Source: Scleroderma bovista (lineage: Eukaryota > Basidiomycota > Agaricomycetes > Boletales > Sclerodermataceae). Taken from it: a stretch of DNA of 64,000 nt. Numbering within the stretch: the stretch's first letter is position 1; every line of letters starts with the position of its first letter. The notes beneath the pieces are model-generated. The model worked only from the letters and a program-made list of their open reading frames with translations, was not told where the DNA came from and made no database searches. Below, one piece after another: positions 34,827-46,673 of the stretch. The DNA is taken from NCBI GenBank assembly GCA_037178675.1, contig JAYMGJ010000136.1, forward strand, positions 33,238 through 97,237, given 5' to 3'. The translations under genes and the position numbers were made by a program.

Positions 34827-37361
34827 GACAGCGAAAGTGACCAAGACGAGACGGGGGATTCACTTGGAATTCACCGATGCCCAGAGTGTTCCTCCATGAG
34901 GTTTAAATGTCTTTGCGGTTTTGATGCATGGCAAGAGACTCCGAACAAAAAAACCAATTCTGCTGCGACATTGTAAACAAGCATCCTCCGCATCCGGAAT
35001 CCCGAGCGGGGCAGATGATAAGAAGTCATGTACCACGCGCCAGCGGACTAGGTATTAGAGTGGGTAGATTGGCATGCTGTTGTCTTGACCTAGCCAAAGA
35101 AGACAAAGTTTGCGTGCGTACAAACTCATGTAACGGAGCATGGCTGGCGGCTGTTCGCTTGCGAAACCCACTACCAGGTCAGCACACCCTAAGAAACCAA
35201 GACAACGTCCAAAAGAAGGAAACGACTAACCTATCGGAGGGCGTGGTCAGGGTTTTATGAGGTGCGTGTAGAGAAGGGGTCAAAAATCCGCTACATATCT
35301 CCCGACCACTGACATTCATGACGAGAGCTAAGGGCATTGCACTCAATCCGATGGTGTCGCTCACAGTCGCCGCAGGTCCCCGTGTCCGGAAAAAATGGCT
35401 AGCGGTTAGATCCCAATGACCAATGTAGCCTCGCTCAGGTGTGTATCAAAGGCTGTTAAGTTCCGAAGGGGGCATTGGCTATTTACCATCCACGAACTGA
35501 ATCTGCGAAGTCTTTCCGTCAAAGTTTTTCTGTGACCTGTCACAATCAGGGGTTGTCACGCGTCCGTGCTACTTGGTGCCAGACCCTCACCAGTAGCATT
35601 CGCGGTGGGGCTGCTCGCAGCAAGACTTCACTTGCTGATCCGGCATAGGACCGCCATGCATGATGTCGGAAATCAGGAAACGGAACCCGTCATCTCATTC
35701 CCCCAATTTCGTGCGAGCCTAGAAGTTCGAAGTCAGAAGGAACCACCCGGGTGGACATGTTCAATGAAAGCCCACCTCTTGGGTATCTTTGGGGCATCCC
35801 TGATTTCAATACATGGTGATCAGGTGGAGTTACTCACTACTAATACACCAAATTTCGACGAACGAAGTGGATTGCCAAGTGGCAATCAATGTTACTAAAA
35901 ACACAATGTTAGGGCATTTACTCCGCGAACATGCTGGTGACTGTATCACCCACAATATTGCAACCTGTGCTTTCACCTTGGATGCATGGTCAATAACGTT
36001 AAATGTGGCTGCTCCACAACTTGTTGAGTCTCCGGTGGGTTTCTTGAGTCCGTCCAAGATGACAGAGGCGAACGATACAGCGGTTAACTCGGCAATATAA
36101 TTGGCGCACCCATTGAAATTCGAAAGGTTTTGATACCAGGTACTTATTTTCGCACTCCATTCAAAGACTCGGACCACCTTGCTGATGCCCGGAAGTGAAG
36201 GGTTGACTTCTTCCTAGTCCCCCGGACGCGTTCCCAAGAGTCCAAGGAAAAGAATTGTCCCTTCTCCATTAGGCTCCCCCCCGTAGGAAAGTGAACTGCA
36301 GTATTTTCCTCCGTTACCCCCCGCCACGGTGTTGTCTCTGAAGGGAGCTCACCATGTCTTATTTCACTAGTTAGCCCTTGTAGCAGGTTATTCCTTTCCG
36401 CCTTTTCTCTATGCTCTATAACTTGCTTTCTCAGCTGTTACGATATCGGCGTTCCAAGTTCTTGCAGTCAATTCACATTGCGCCCGTCAACCAGCCATGC
36501 CGTCGCTGTCCTACCACGCCACGCCACGCCACGCCACTTCCACAGTGATCTTTCATTTCCATGTACTTCGGGGAAACGGCGATTTTCTTATACCGTATTT
36601 TGCGGTACGCTTGTCGGGCTCCGTCGTTGTCGTTCATCCTCACCGGAGTGGGTACTTGGAATTTCTCAGCTCGTCGTAAGCCATGCTGACTCGGAGGCAA
36701 TTGAAGGTAAGTAGACAGCCGGCCTCGTGTTACGAGCTGGCAGCTGGATGTTCTCATTCCAGGTTACATCCGTCTGTACTGCTGGTTCCTCTGGCTGGTG
36801 ATAATAGTCTTTCCTGGTCGAGTTTCATTGGCTCTCGCTTTGGGGAAATGCTCACGGGCAGCTTTCTGAAAATGCGGTGTCCGCACGAAAAGGGCCGTTC
36901 GTCCGCTCTTATTACCCCATCACGATGGCTTCCATACTTAATCGCATGGCTTACAATCACTATCTTCCTCCACAGTTCACAATTTCTTATGTGCTATTTA
37001 TGGGATCGTTCCATCATAAACTAATTCGTGGCTAGTACATATCTACCGAATAGATGGTCCTCGTTGAGATAGTATCGAAAACATCCTCCACGTCAACGTC
37101 GAGCCAGGTGGGGGCCTTCCAAGATGTCGGCTCCGTGTACTCGACTATTCATCACAGGGCGACCAGCGCCCATGATGGTGCCGCATTGACAGATCAAACG
37201 AAGTTAAGAGGGTCAGCGTAAGTTAATCATGAGGCGGTGGTGTCGCTTTCCACAGTTGGTGGCGTGTCTTTCAACTGTTCACTACTGCACACCGTCTCAG
37301 CAAAGGCACAGAAATCCGTTTTCGGTGCCCTCCCAGGCTGAATGAACAATCAGGCGACCGC
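34827..37361. other. Long gene-poor region
   Basis: Open frames up to about 115 codons exist (for example 35830-36177 minus), but none has a domain or coherent splice pattern. A short CCACG tandem array lies at about 36516-36539. I see nothing else to report. Confidence 0.4.
36516..36539 (+). repeat. Short (CCACG)n tandem repeat
   Basis: About four to five perfect copies of a 5-bp unit. Confidence 0.8.
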
Positions 37362-38843
37362 TCATATCCAGGACAATCTATTCCCAACCTTTATTGCATA
37401 GACAATGACGTCTTCCTTCGTTTCCTTATCAGTTGACACTTGCTCCTTGAGGATGACCCGCAGGATGTTCTCTGCCTCATCGAAATGGCATCGAACCGTA
37501 GGGCGCAGGGCCACGTTCATCGTTACCTGCCCTAGAGGGTCTCGGCGGAAGACTATAGCGATTGGGCCCCAAGTTGGAATCGCGAGAGGGCGAGTTTCAA
37601 CGGGTCGCATCATGGGCTTGTGAGGTGGGTGACTTACGTAGTCGAGTGCGGGATTTGGCATCGGCTTTGGTCCGGCTTTGGACATCGCCCACATCCTCGT
37701 CCGTCTCTTTCCCAGACGGGTCTGGTTTGTAAGAGAGAACTTTGATGTGGCCATACATCCCATTCGTGAACTCCTTTTTCCCACGCTTGATAAAGAGCTT
37801 GACAGCTTTGAGTTCAGTGGTGACTATTTCACCTTCCTCCCCAGTCACATCTTGCGGGCGGGTATCAGTCACGGAGTCAATGCCCGGGGTTTGTAACAAG
37901 ACGTACAGGAATGCGGTTGTTTCGCAGGTGACTGTATAGTCCGTAGCACTGTAGATGTTTCTTCCGTGACTGTGGAGAGAATGTCGTTCGGAGAGCGTGC
38001 AGTTGACTGGGGAGAACTGTCACTGGTAATTTCCGCGCAATCATTGGTGTGCCGCCATGCGGGGGTGGCCTTTTCCTTTTGGCCTGCGAGTCGGAAGGGC
38101 GAGGTGCCGTTAGGAGTCGAGTAGGACGCAAAGGGTGAGCTTGAGCCAGTAAACGCAGTAAACGCATTAGAACCGCGAGATGCTTTTATCTCGGCTGGTT
38201 TCGGGGAAGGGGAAACGTGCGGTTCTGGTTCTGCCTTGGCCTTGTTCTGGGTCGGGCTGGGCTGGGGAGCTTGTTCTGCTTCGGATGGTTTCTCCGAGGG
38301 AATCGTTTGCAGTTGAGGAGGAATCTCAGGCGTAGGGGTTTTCTAAAGTAATGGGAATGAAAATACGTTCTGCTGCGACATTTCATTGCTTACTTCACGT
38401 GTAGTTGTGAGATCTGATACGGGGGCAGTGGGATCCTGAGTCGGGGGGCAGAGAGGCTCTGGCGTGTGCTTGCGCTGAGGCGCTGTTGCCTCTTCATAGG
38501 TGGGGGGAGCTACGATCACCTCCCATTCCTAGCACATATGAGTGGAGATAAGAAACTCATCGTGAGAGTGGCACCCACTTACATCTTCTTCATTGCCTTG
38601 CTGTCCGGTGGGTGGTGTCTTGCTGCGTTTCATAGGCCGCTCCTGCTGGTCCGCACAGGGTTCGCTGCTATCGGCGTCATCGAGCTTCCGTTTTAGTGAT
38701 CGTTCCTCCAGCAAGCCAGCTTCCTCGTTGCTGTTGGCCGCTGTATATCATCGTCACAAGGGCGCATTGGCTGTCGGTGACTCACGCTGTGGGCGGGTGT
38801 GGTGATAAGGGAGATGGCCGGGTTGCTTTCCGTGAATAGGCAT
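37362..38843 (-). CDS. RanBP3/Yrb2-like Ran-binding protein
   Basis: Six exons (38843-38786, 38740-38583, 38528-38394, 38342-37907, 37850-37638, 37552-37362) give 396 residues in frame. The N-terminus has basic nuclear-localisation-like motifs (LKRKLDD, RPMKRSK). The middle is Pro/Ser-rich with the SPFASYS and SPF motifs typical of Yrb2/Hba1 proteins. The C-terminal 130 residues form a Ran-binding domain (VTGEEGEI, VKLFIKRGKKEF, then MNVALRPTV). By family it is a nuclear cofactor for exportin-dependent export. The domain order excludes a plain cytosolic RanBP1. The ATG at 38843 is the first in frame and leads into a short first exon. Confidence 0.85.
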
Positions 38844-39416
38844 ATCCCAGAGTAGCTGCAACAGTAGCAATGCCACAAAATGCGAACTGGAACTCTGTTA
38901 TGGGCAGCATGGTCATCTGGAGGCTTGGGAGAAGTGGGAGTGGTGGTGTGCAATAGGATCAGGGTATATGAAGCACAGGGCTCCTGATTATCGCTGCACA
39001 GGGAGTGGGGACAAGGCAGCCGAGTAGGCAGTTCTATTACATGGCTATCAACGCCGTTTATAAGGGCCAGCAATGATCCATGACGAGGACACGAGCACTC
39101 CGCCTCGAGGCCAACTGCTGGGATCCACGTGTTTGCCATACGCAGGCTTGACGCCCCAGTGAAAGGCACTGGGTGTAATCCAGGAGGACTCGTAAGACTC
39201 CCTGGAAAGAGCCCCGGGCAGGCTACGTAGTATTCCTAAAGACCAGCTCATGGGTCTGCTCGAAGGACCTCCTTCGGGGTGGTCGTCTGACATAAGCCGA
39301 CACGACTTGCAAGCAATGGCAAAGTCAAAAGATCCATTTCACCTTGGTCGCGTCCTCCTTCTCTCTCCGCCGAGCGACCGGTTTTCGTCCAGCAATTCAG
39401 CCTCTTAGCAGCGGCC
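38844..39416. other. Divergent promoter region
   Basis: 573 bp between the divergent Yrb2-like and STT3 genes. No gene is seen. Confidence 0.5.
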
Positions 39417-42282
39417 ATGCCGACTGCCTACCCACTCCCTGAAAAACTCTCCGCTACTACTGTCGCGAACACCGCGTCTCTACTGCGCATCATTGCATTG
39501 GGCCTCATATCTGGTGCTGCTATTGCTTCACGTCTGTTCGCTGTAATCAACTTTGAAAGCATCATTCACGAGTTGTATGGTTTTTCTTCACGTCCATTTT
39601 CTTCCCTCACTTCACTCCCCCCAGTGATCCATGGTTCAATTAGTGAGCATTGTCCCGTTCCTCTGCTATGCTACGAATCATGACTGGCCATAAGTCGTGC
39701 TACCAGAGTCCTTGCATCAAAGGGATTTTATGTAAGTATGCCTTCGCATCCAGGCGCACAATGGGGCTGAAATTTCGTCAAGGAATTTTGGAATTGGTTC
39801 GATCCCACAGCCTGGTATCCACTTGGTCGTGTTGTTGGTGGTACTATCTACCCTGGTCTCATGGCAACCAGTGGTGTCATCTATAACCTCCTTCACGCTC
39901 TTCACCTACCTGTGGATATTCGCAACGTTTGTGTCCTGTTGGCGCCTGGTTTCAGCGCCTTGACAGCATGGGCCACGTACATGTAAGTTCATGATACTGT
40001 TTTCTCGATATTAATTTCCCCAAACAGATTCCAGGTTTACCAAGGAATTGAAGGACGAAAGTGCTGGTCTTCTCGCTGCAGCCTTCATTGGCATCGTTCC
40101 CGGCTATATCTCACGTTCTGTTGCGGGCTCATATGACAACGAGGCCATTGCTATCTTTCTTCTAATGTTTACTTTCTTCAGCTGGATCAAAGCACTCAAG
40201 CAAGGTAGTGCCTTCTTTGGAACCATCGCTGCATTGTTCTATTTCTACATGGTGGCTGCTTGGGGTCTGTGCCATATTTCATTCCCAAAGTCCTTGATGT
40301 GAATGGCCTTCCCAGGTGGTTATGTGTTCATAACAAACATGATCCCTCTCCATGCATTAGTACTCCTGCTTATGGGCCGCTTCACCAGCCGCCTCTATGT
40401 TGCGTATTCATCATGGTATGCTGTTGGCACGCTTGCAAGTATGCAAGTCCCCTTCGTGGGCTTCCAGCCCGTAAAGACAAGCGAACATATGGCTGCTCTA
40501 GGTAATAATGGCTCGCAAATGGGCAACATGGTTGTTCTTACCATTTTTCAGGTGTCTTTGGCCTTCTGCAAATCGTTGCATTTGCTCAGTTGGTTCGCGC
40601 TCACGTTTCATCGAAGCAATTCCAAAATCTCCTTTTTGCTTCAGTCGTATCTGCAGGGGTCCTTGGATTCTTCGCCATTGTTGGACTCACTTACAAGGGC
40701 TGGATTGCACCATGGACGGGTCGCTTTTACTCTCTCTGGGATACTGGTTACGCTAAAAAGTCTGTATCCCCGTTTTATTCACCCGCGATGTCTTCCATTC
40801 TGAATTCAACTACAGATACATTCCGATCATCGCCTCCGTTTCTGAGCACCAACCTACGGCGTGGCCATCGTTTTTCATGGACCTGCATTTCCTCATCTGG
40901 GTGTTCCCTGCTGGCGTTGTGATGTGCTTCCGTACACTTCGCGATGAGCACATTTTCGTCATCATCTATTCTGTGATGGCGAGTTACTTTGCAGGTGTCA
41001 TGGTCCGACTCATGTTAACACTCACTCCTGTGGTTTGCGTAACCTCCGCGGTTGCCTTGTCGTCCCTCCTCGATACTTATCTTGACCCAGTCGAACCCGG
41101 GACTGAAGAGAACACCGAGGTGTTGGCTCCCATAACCACCACCGCTTCCTCAGCAAACACAGCTGTCACGCCAAAGAAAGCCAAAAAATCTAAAGAGAAA
41201 GAGGTCACCGCTACGTCTGGAAGCGCTCTTGGGAACCTAGTTTCTGATGTCTCTTCTGCTCCTACTAAGAGTTCAACCAAAGTAACCAAGGGTATCTTTG
41301 CACTCGACGCGCGGCTCGCTGTCCTTGTCAACACCCTGGGTCTACTTCTTTTCTTTGTCGTACATTGCACATGGGTCACTGCTCATGCATACTCTTCTCC
41401 TTCCGTTGTTCTTGCATCAACGAGCCCAGATGGCAGTCAACATATTATAGACGACTTTAGAGAGGCATACTATTGGTTGAGACAGAATACCGCTGAAGAC
41501 GCTGTCGTAATGAGCTGGTGGGATTATGGGTACCAGATTGCGGGCATGGCGGACCGCGCAACTTTGGTCGACAACAACACATGGAACAATAGTAAGCTAA
41601 TTCGGTAATTTATATCTTATTGTATGCCACTAACTATCCATAGCTCACATCGCTACGGTGGGCAAAGCAATGTCCTCGTCTGAAGAAATTGCGTATCCTA
41701 TCCTTCGGAAGCACGATGTGAACTACGTGCTCATTATCTTTGGTGGTCTCATCGGCTACTCGGGAGATGATCTGAACAAGTTCCTGTGGATGGTACGCAT
41801 TGCACAGGGAGTGTGGCCCGACGAGATCCAGGAACCCAACTACTTCAATAATGGCGAATATCGTGTCGATGACCGTGCCTCGCCTGCCATGAAGGATAGC
41901 TTGATGTACAAGATGTCGTACTACCGTTTTGCGCAGCTGTTCGGCGGACAACAAGTTGTCGACCGTGTGCGTGGACAGCATATGCCCCTCACTGGACCTA
42001 CCCTTGACTATCTGGGTAAGTGGACACGTGTTTGACACTGGAAATTCACTGATTTGTTTGTCCAGACGAAGCGTTCACGTCGGAAAACTGGATTGTACGT
42101 CCCCATTTTAATTCGCTTAATCATCTTGGCGATGACTCACTGTATTCAAGGTTCGTATCTATGAAGTGAAGAAGGATGATATCCTAGGACGTGACCACAA
42201 AGTGGCCAACGCATTCGCAGAAGGCAAAAAACGCAAGCGCTCAAAACCAATCTCAAGGCGGAAAGTCATTGCCACTGCTTGA
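39417..42282 (+). CDS. STT3: Oligosaccharyltransferase catalytic subunit STT3
   Basis: Eleven exons join in frame to 781 residues: 39417-39574, 39625-39642, 39695-39731, 39783-39982, 40035-40264, 40316-40501, 40552-40759, 40816-41591, 41644-42015, 42066-42094, 42151-42282. Catalytic and substrate motifs are intact: FDPWFNYRAT at about 53, [10 protein letters not shown], the SVSEHQPT loop near 350 and [10 protein letters not shown] near 580. Multiple transmembrane helices precede the lumenal domain. The enzyme transfers the lipid-linked glycan to Asn-X-Ser/Thr in the ER. A Ser/Thr/Lys-rich insertion of about 60 residues sits before the last membrane helix, as in other fungal STT3. The C-terminus is basic. 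Apparent frame changes in the genomic frame are all explained by short introns. Confidence 0.96.
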
Positions 42283-43689
42283 CCAGCAAAGATAGCTACT
42301 TCTGACGATCCTGTTGGAAACCAGGTGGTAACGCACTGAACCAAAGCTTCCTTAATTTTATTTTACTTTGCTCTCATGTTGATACATAACACAGTATGAC
42401 GTCACGCATCTGGAACAAACATGATGTCTGACTTTGGGTGACTCCTTGCGCGAACTCTGGAATAGTCAACACGTCGAATAACTAACTGTTCAGCTGGGTA
42501 GATAAGGAGCATGGCTAATTCTCATTAACATCATGGGAGGTATACAAGCTTGTTGGAATGACAGACGGGGCAACTGATGGCAAGGCTTCGGATATGCACA
42601 CTATTGATGTCAAGAATCAAGTTATCATTTTGATCATCAATCATCACCAATGCACCTTCGACGTGGGGAATTTCACATTCCACAAGGATTGGATACATGA
42701 AGTCAATAAGTAGCTACCTCAGAAACATTTTCCCAGATCCGTTGGGATACGCAGCCGTGGTCGACGTTGACGCAAATAACCGAAGTGTCAATCATTGGGC
42801 GTGTGTGGATGAGCTTGAGACCAGTAACTTTCACGAACGGTTAAAATCACAATGGCACCAGAGGTAAACGTGATCCGATCAGACGGACGCTTGCGTTGCC
42901 GTTGATAATTTCAATAGAGGACCATGCGTGCCCTGAGGTCTGCAGAATGTGTCCACCAACTTCGGGTAAACGATAGCCGATTGTCTGTAATTACTAATGA
43001 ACGATTGAAATTACCAAGCCCAATACCAGATAGTATGAAGGATATGCTCGCGGCATCACATCCGTCTACATATGTACGGCTGCGTGTCTCACCATAGATT
43101 GCCCAAGAGAGTGGACAAGTACCTACAAGTACGGAGCAGTGTGTTCACCGTGTTAGGGTGTCTGTAGAGGTTGCTTGCGCCTCGTACAGAGTCCAGACAT
43201 GTTCGGGATGATTAATTCAAACTTCAAAGTCGGACAGCGTCCTAGAACACCATTCGCATCCCTGTTCATTCGGGGATCTGAGAAATGTTTTTGCAGTAGG
43301 ATGTACTGTCTTACCCCAAATTGAGTGACCGTACTTTGCTTTGGAAGATGCTGGCAAGCATCAGTACTAGTAGGATGAAAAATACGGTGCAATCCTCCTC
43401 GAATCGTTTCAAACATCTTGGCTGGTGGCCAGCGATATGGGAAAAAAAAACGATGTTATGACAGTGGGGTTAGGAGGCCTCCGTTGACGTCGATCCGATG
43501 TCACAGTAGACGACTTGATGTTGATCACATACCGGAAGACGAAAGGTATCGAGGTTCGCGTTTGTCACTGAAAGTTGTGCGTGCTGACTCGGCTATACGA
43601 CCCTTGGCTTCTGGTGAGGAGGTCGTGATGTTGGTGATGTGAATAGACCCTGCCTCTAGTTGCCTATACGGAGGCTATATAGCTCATCT
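42283..43689. other. Spacer
   Basis: No supportable gene or RNA. Short frames only. Confidence 0.4.
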
Positions 43690-44702
43690 CTAAACAGCCC
43701 GTTTCGTTGATCGAGTGGTCAGTCGGCCCCTGTCCTGCTTCCGGCATTAATTTACGTGCTGCCCATCGAGCCTATTAGTATGGAACCTCGGTATTGCCAA
43801 CAAAAATGGATGGAACTACCTGAAGCTGCGGGAACATGGCCATTCCACAACACCCACAACATGGAGCCTGCTTGGCAGGACCATGAACTCACACAGGACC
43901 ATACAAAACTCCGACATGACCACAGTCGTAGAGTTCAGATATAAATACCGCCGTCTGGCTTCGAGCAACAAATTCAAACAAGCCCGAGGAGCGTTGGACA
44001 ATTCGGTTTTCCAGGACCAATCTGACATGAAATGCACCACGCACAGACGGGCTCAAAATTCGAGGATATGGGTCCACGGGTATTGAACTAGGATATAAAA
44101 CGCTCATTTAAATATCATCAATTACACTCTACTTGAAGACAACCGACCTGGAATAAGTGCTAAGTATGACTTGAACTTTTTGTTCGCGACATATGTAACG
44201 ATGCCAGAAGGCATGGAGTCCAGGCCCGCGAAGGGGCGCAATCACGGTGTTTGACTTGGAAGCGGCGCGGTCAAACTTGCAAAGGCCTCGTATTAGTGGG
44301 CGGAAGGCATGCAATAGAAAAAGCCACTTGCATCATTACCATAATACCCTGTTCCCATGGGGTCTCGCCTGAGTGGTCGAGGTAGTGTCTTCTGTACCAA
44401 ACACAAACTTGCATGATTCCCCAGCGCCAATAGGAACCGACAGTATTAATCACAGACCTCGCTTGCTAGATGGCACTCTCGACATCATCCGGCTCCATCG
44501 CATCCATGACGAACGTTGGGGCATGGTGAACAGCACCACCAAGCTCATCAGTGACTAGTGTTTTGGGTGAGCCTCCTGTAAAGTATCTAGTGATGAGACG
44601 GCCAGCATAACATGAGGATAATTCGCTGTATCATCCAAGCCAACCAATTTCTGGGGCTACCTCACTTACTTGTCACACCGAGTATGAGGATGTAAAGCAT
44701 GA
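43690..44702 (-). pseudogene. Decayed inverted copy of the saccharopine-dehydrogenase-like gene
   Basis: The minus strand aligns colinearly with 15024-16300. The start region and first intron are near-identical (CTCATACTCGGTG, then CAGAAATTGGTTGG). Exons around HYLDHSGETPWEQG and the segment near residue 300 are also recognisable. Frames are broken in several places and blocks are missing, so no functional protein can be made. The copy is inverted relative to the source, about 28 kb away. Confidence 0.85.
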
Positions 44703-45045
44703 TGAGAGTACCAGGCCAGCGTGAACCAGCCACATAGCGGGAAATGTTTCACGGACACGACAGTGACAATGGAAATCGCTGGACTATCAATTTTGTACAA
44801 AGTCACACCTGCTCTAGGATCTCGAATGGTCTCATTTTTGCACAACTTACGCGCTTTGCTGTCCATCCCAATGGCTCTTGAAAACCAGGCGGAGTCTATG
44901 ATTTGCAAGCAAGGTCATGGGCATACGCTCCATCGCTCCTCGCTTCAACCTGGAGATACAACTCACGTATTACTAGACAACGATTTCTCCGAATTTCGGA
45001 AGCTGGACATTACAGAATTTCGTCACACGGGATGAACAGCCCGCA
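44703..45045 (+). pseudogene. Inverted copy of the NTO1 promoter and 5' exons
   Basis: The plus strand matches 14590-15010 in inverse orientation, including the segment encoding [11 protein letters not shown] and the intron before it. The NTO1 start region is present but the frame is degraded. Together with the preceding feature it shows that the whole divergent promoter was copied as one unit. Confidence 0.8.
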
Positions 45046-45361
45046 ACGGGCAATAGGCCTGTACCCAGCACATCCATACTACATAGCAACGAACAACGAG
45101 ATGCCGGAACACGCGTAGGCAGCGCTATCATTGGATTGTGCAGGTAGCAGGGGGGATTTCAACATTTTCGAGAAAATATTTTGTACAATTTTACCTTTTA
45201 TCAATTCAAAATATTATGTAGAATTCCCCGTGAGAGTTGGCGGAAATGCCACGTCAGACTAGTTTGTTGAGAAGCGTGGTCGCATTGCAAGAAATGGATT
45301 TATCTCCTTCACTCCTCTCCTATCCTACCGTGCTATTCACCTCGATCGCAGACTGCATCCA

Positions 45362-46415
45362 ATGCTTCTCAATCCATTTGTGTCCCTGCTAATACTCCTG
45401 CCGATTCTTGCATCGGCTGCCATCTTCCCTCCAGACTCCAAAGTCAAGGCTCTTGATCCAAAGGGATTCAAAAGAGTCATGAAGAGCAATGTGCGTAGCC
45501 TTTATCATTTGCTTACCGCTTTTCACTGAAGTTCGCACGAAGCGCACAAGCGTGGTCGCGTTTGTGGCTCCGTGGTGCGGGGTGAGTTGTTCGACCACCT
45601 GATGGACCCACCCTGATCCAGCGTGCAGCATTGCCAAAAAATGGTCCCCGAATATAGTAAGGCCGCTGGAAGTCTCAGCCCTCTTGTGCCATTTTATGCA
45701 GTCGACTGTGATGCGGATACCAACAAGGCGCTGTGTGCTCAACAGGTACTTTTCTGATGAAATACGCTTTTCAAGCGCTGATAGAGTTGGCCAGGAAGTG
45801 CAAGGGTTTCCAACCGTTAAAGTATTTCCGCGAGGTGGTCAGCTGCCTCCTCAGAAATACGAGGGTGGCGAACGCACAGCAAGCAATTTCATTCGATGGG
45901 CGTCGCGATCCGTTCCCAATAAAGTAGCGGTCCTTGCCAAGGCCAGTGACATTCCAGCGTGGCTCGATAAAGTCTGCCTTAATATCCATCTGTTGTTAAG
46001 AAAGCGACTGATGCATAAATCTCATTCCTCGTACAGACAAACGACCTTCCTCGTGTGGTCCTGTTGAACAAAGACAAAAGGTTCCCTCTGTTGTGGCAAG
46101 TCCTTGGGAATAATTTCCACAAGAAGATTGCATTCGGCCATCACAGTGATCCAGAGAGCGCTTTTTCGGATTCGTTGGGTTTTGGTGTGGAGGAGAAGTC
46201 GAAAGTGATTGTGTATCCCGCAGGATCGAGCACACCCATTTTATTCAAAGGCGAGTATTCCTCAAATGCATTATGAATGACTGATCCTAGTGGAACTTCA
46301 AATTACAGGGGGAAACAAATATGAATCATTGGCCAAGTTTTTTAGATCGATAGTGGATGGGACCGCCGACTTCCTACAGGAGTCGGCTAACCCCCCAGTC
46401 AAGGATGAGCTTTAA
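45362..46415 (+). CDS. ER protein disulfide isomerase, single thioredoxin domain, KDEL
   Basis: Six exons (45362-45490, 45543-45581, 45629-45745, 45795-45971, 46037-46250, 46309-46415) give 260 residues in frame. A hydrophobic signal peptide (LLILLPILASAA) is followed by a thioredoxin domain with active site WCGHC at 54-58, then GFPTVKVFPRGG. A second, non-catalytic thioredoxin-like half follows. The protein ends in KDEL, the ER retrieval signal. It resembles Mpd1/P5-type isomerases, which form and rearrange disulfides in secreted proteins. The active site is split by intron 2, between CG and HC. The last intron (46251-46308) needs a GC donor (AAAG|GCGAGT); the alternative GT donor leads to a stop. 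The 3' end converges with the MATE gene 258 bp away. Confidence 0.92.
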
Positions 46416-46673
46416 CTTTACTTAATGGATCAATGGCATATTTAGCCGCGTGGCATTTTATATCCTCCACTTGAGTGCTGTCCAACACACTCGGGTAGTC
46501 GATGGTCGATCAGTGGGATATGCAACGCTAAGTTCTCGATTGGATAGCCACTGATATATCTGCCTTTGACAGAAAGAACTGTGCTTATTTGCAAGACCGG
46601 CTTAACCCTTCTGAACTATGGCACCGATTACTGATGAAAATTTCACTACATATATTTCATGCGTTTAGTTGAT

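Noticed and set aside
34773..34976. Plus-strand frame with CPEC and CLCG motifs suggesting a zinc finger
   Set aside because: Only four cysteines in poor spacing, overlapping a better-supported minus-strand exon.
35830..36177. 115-codon minus-strand frame with several cysteines, considered as a hydrophobin
   Set aside because: Cysteine spacing lacks the paired C-C pattern and there is no signal peptide.
40760..40815. Apparent frameshift in STT3
   Set aside because: Explained by a 56-nt intron; the joined protein has the SVSEHQPT loop.
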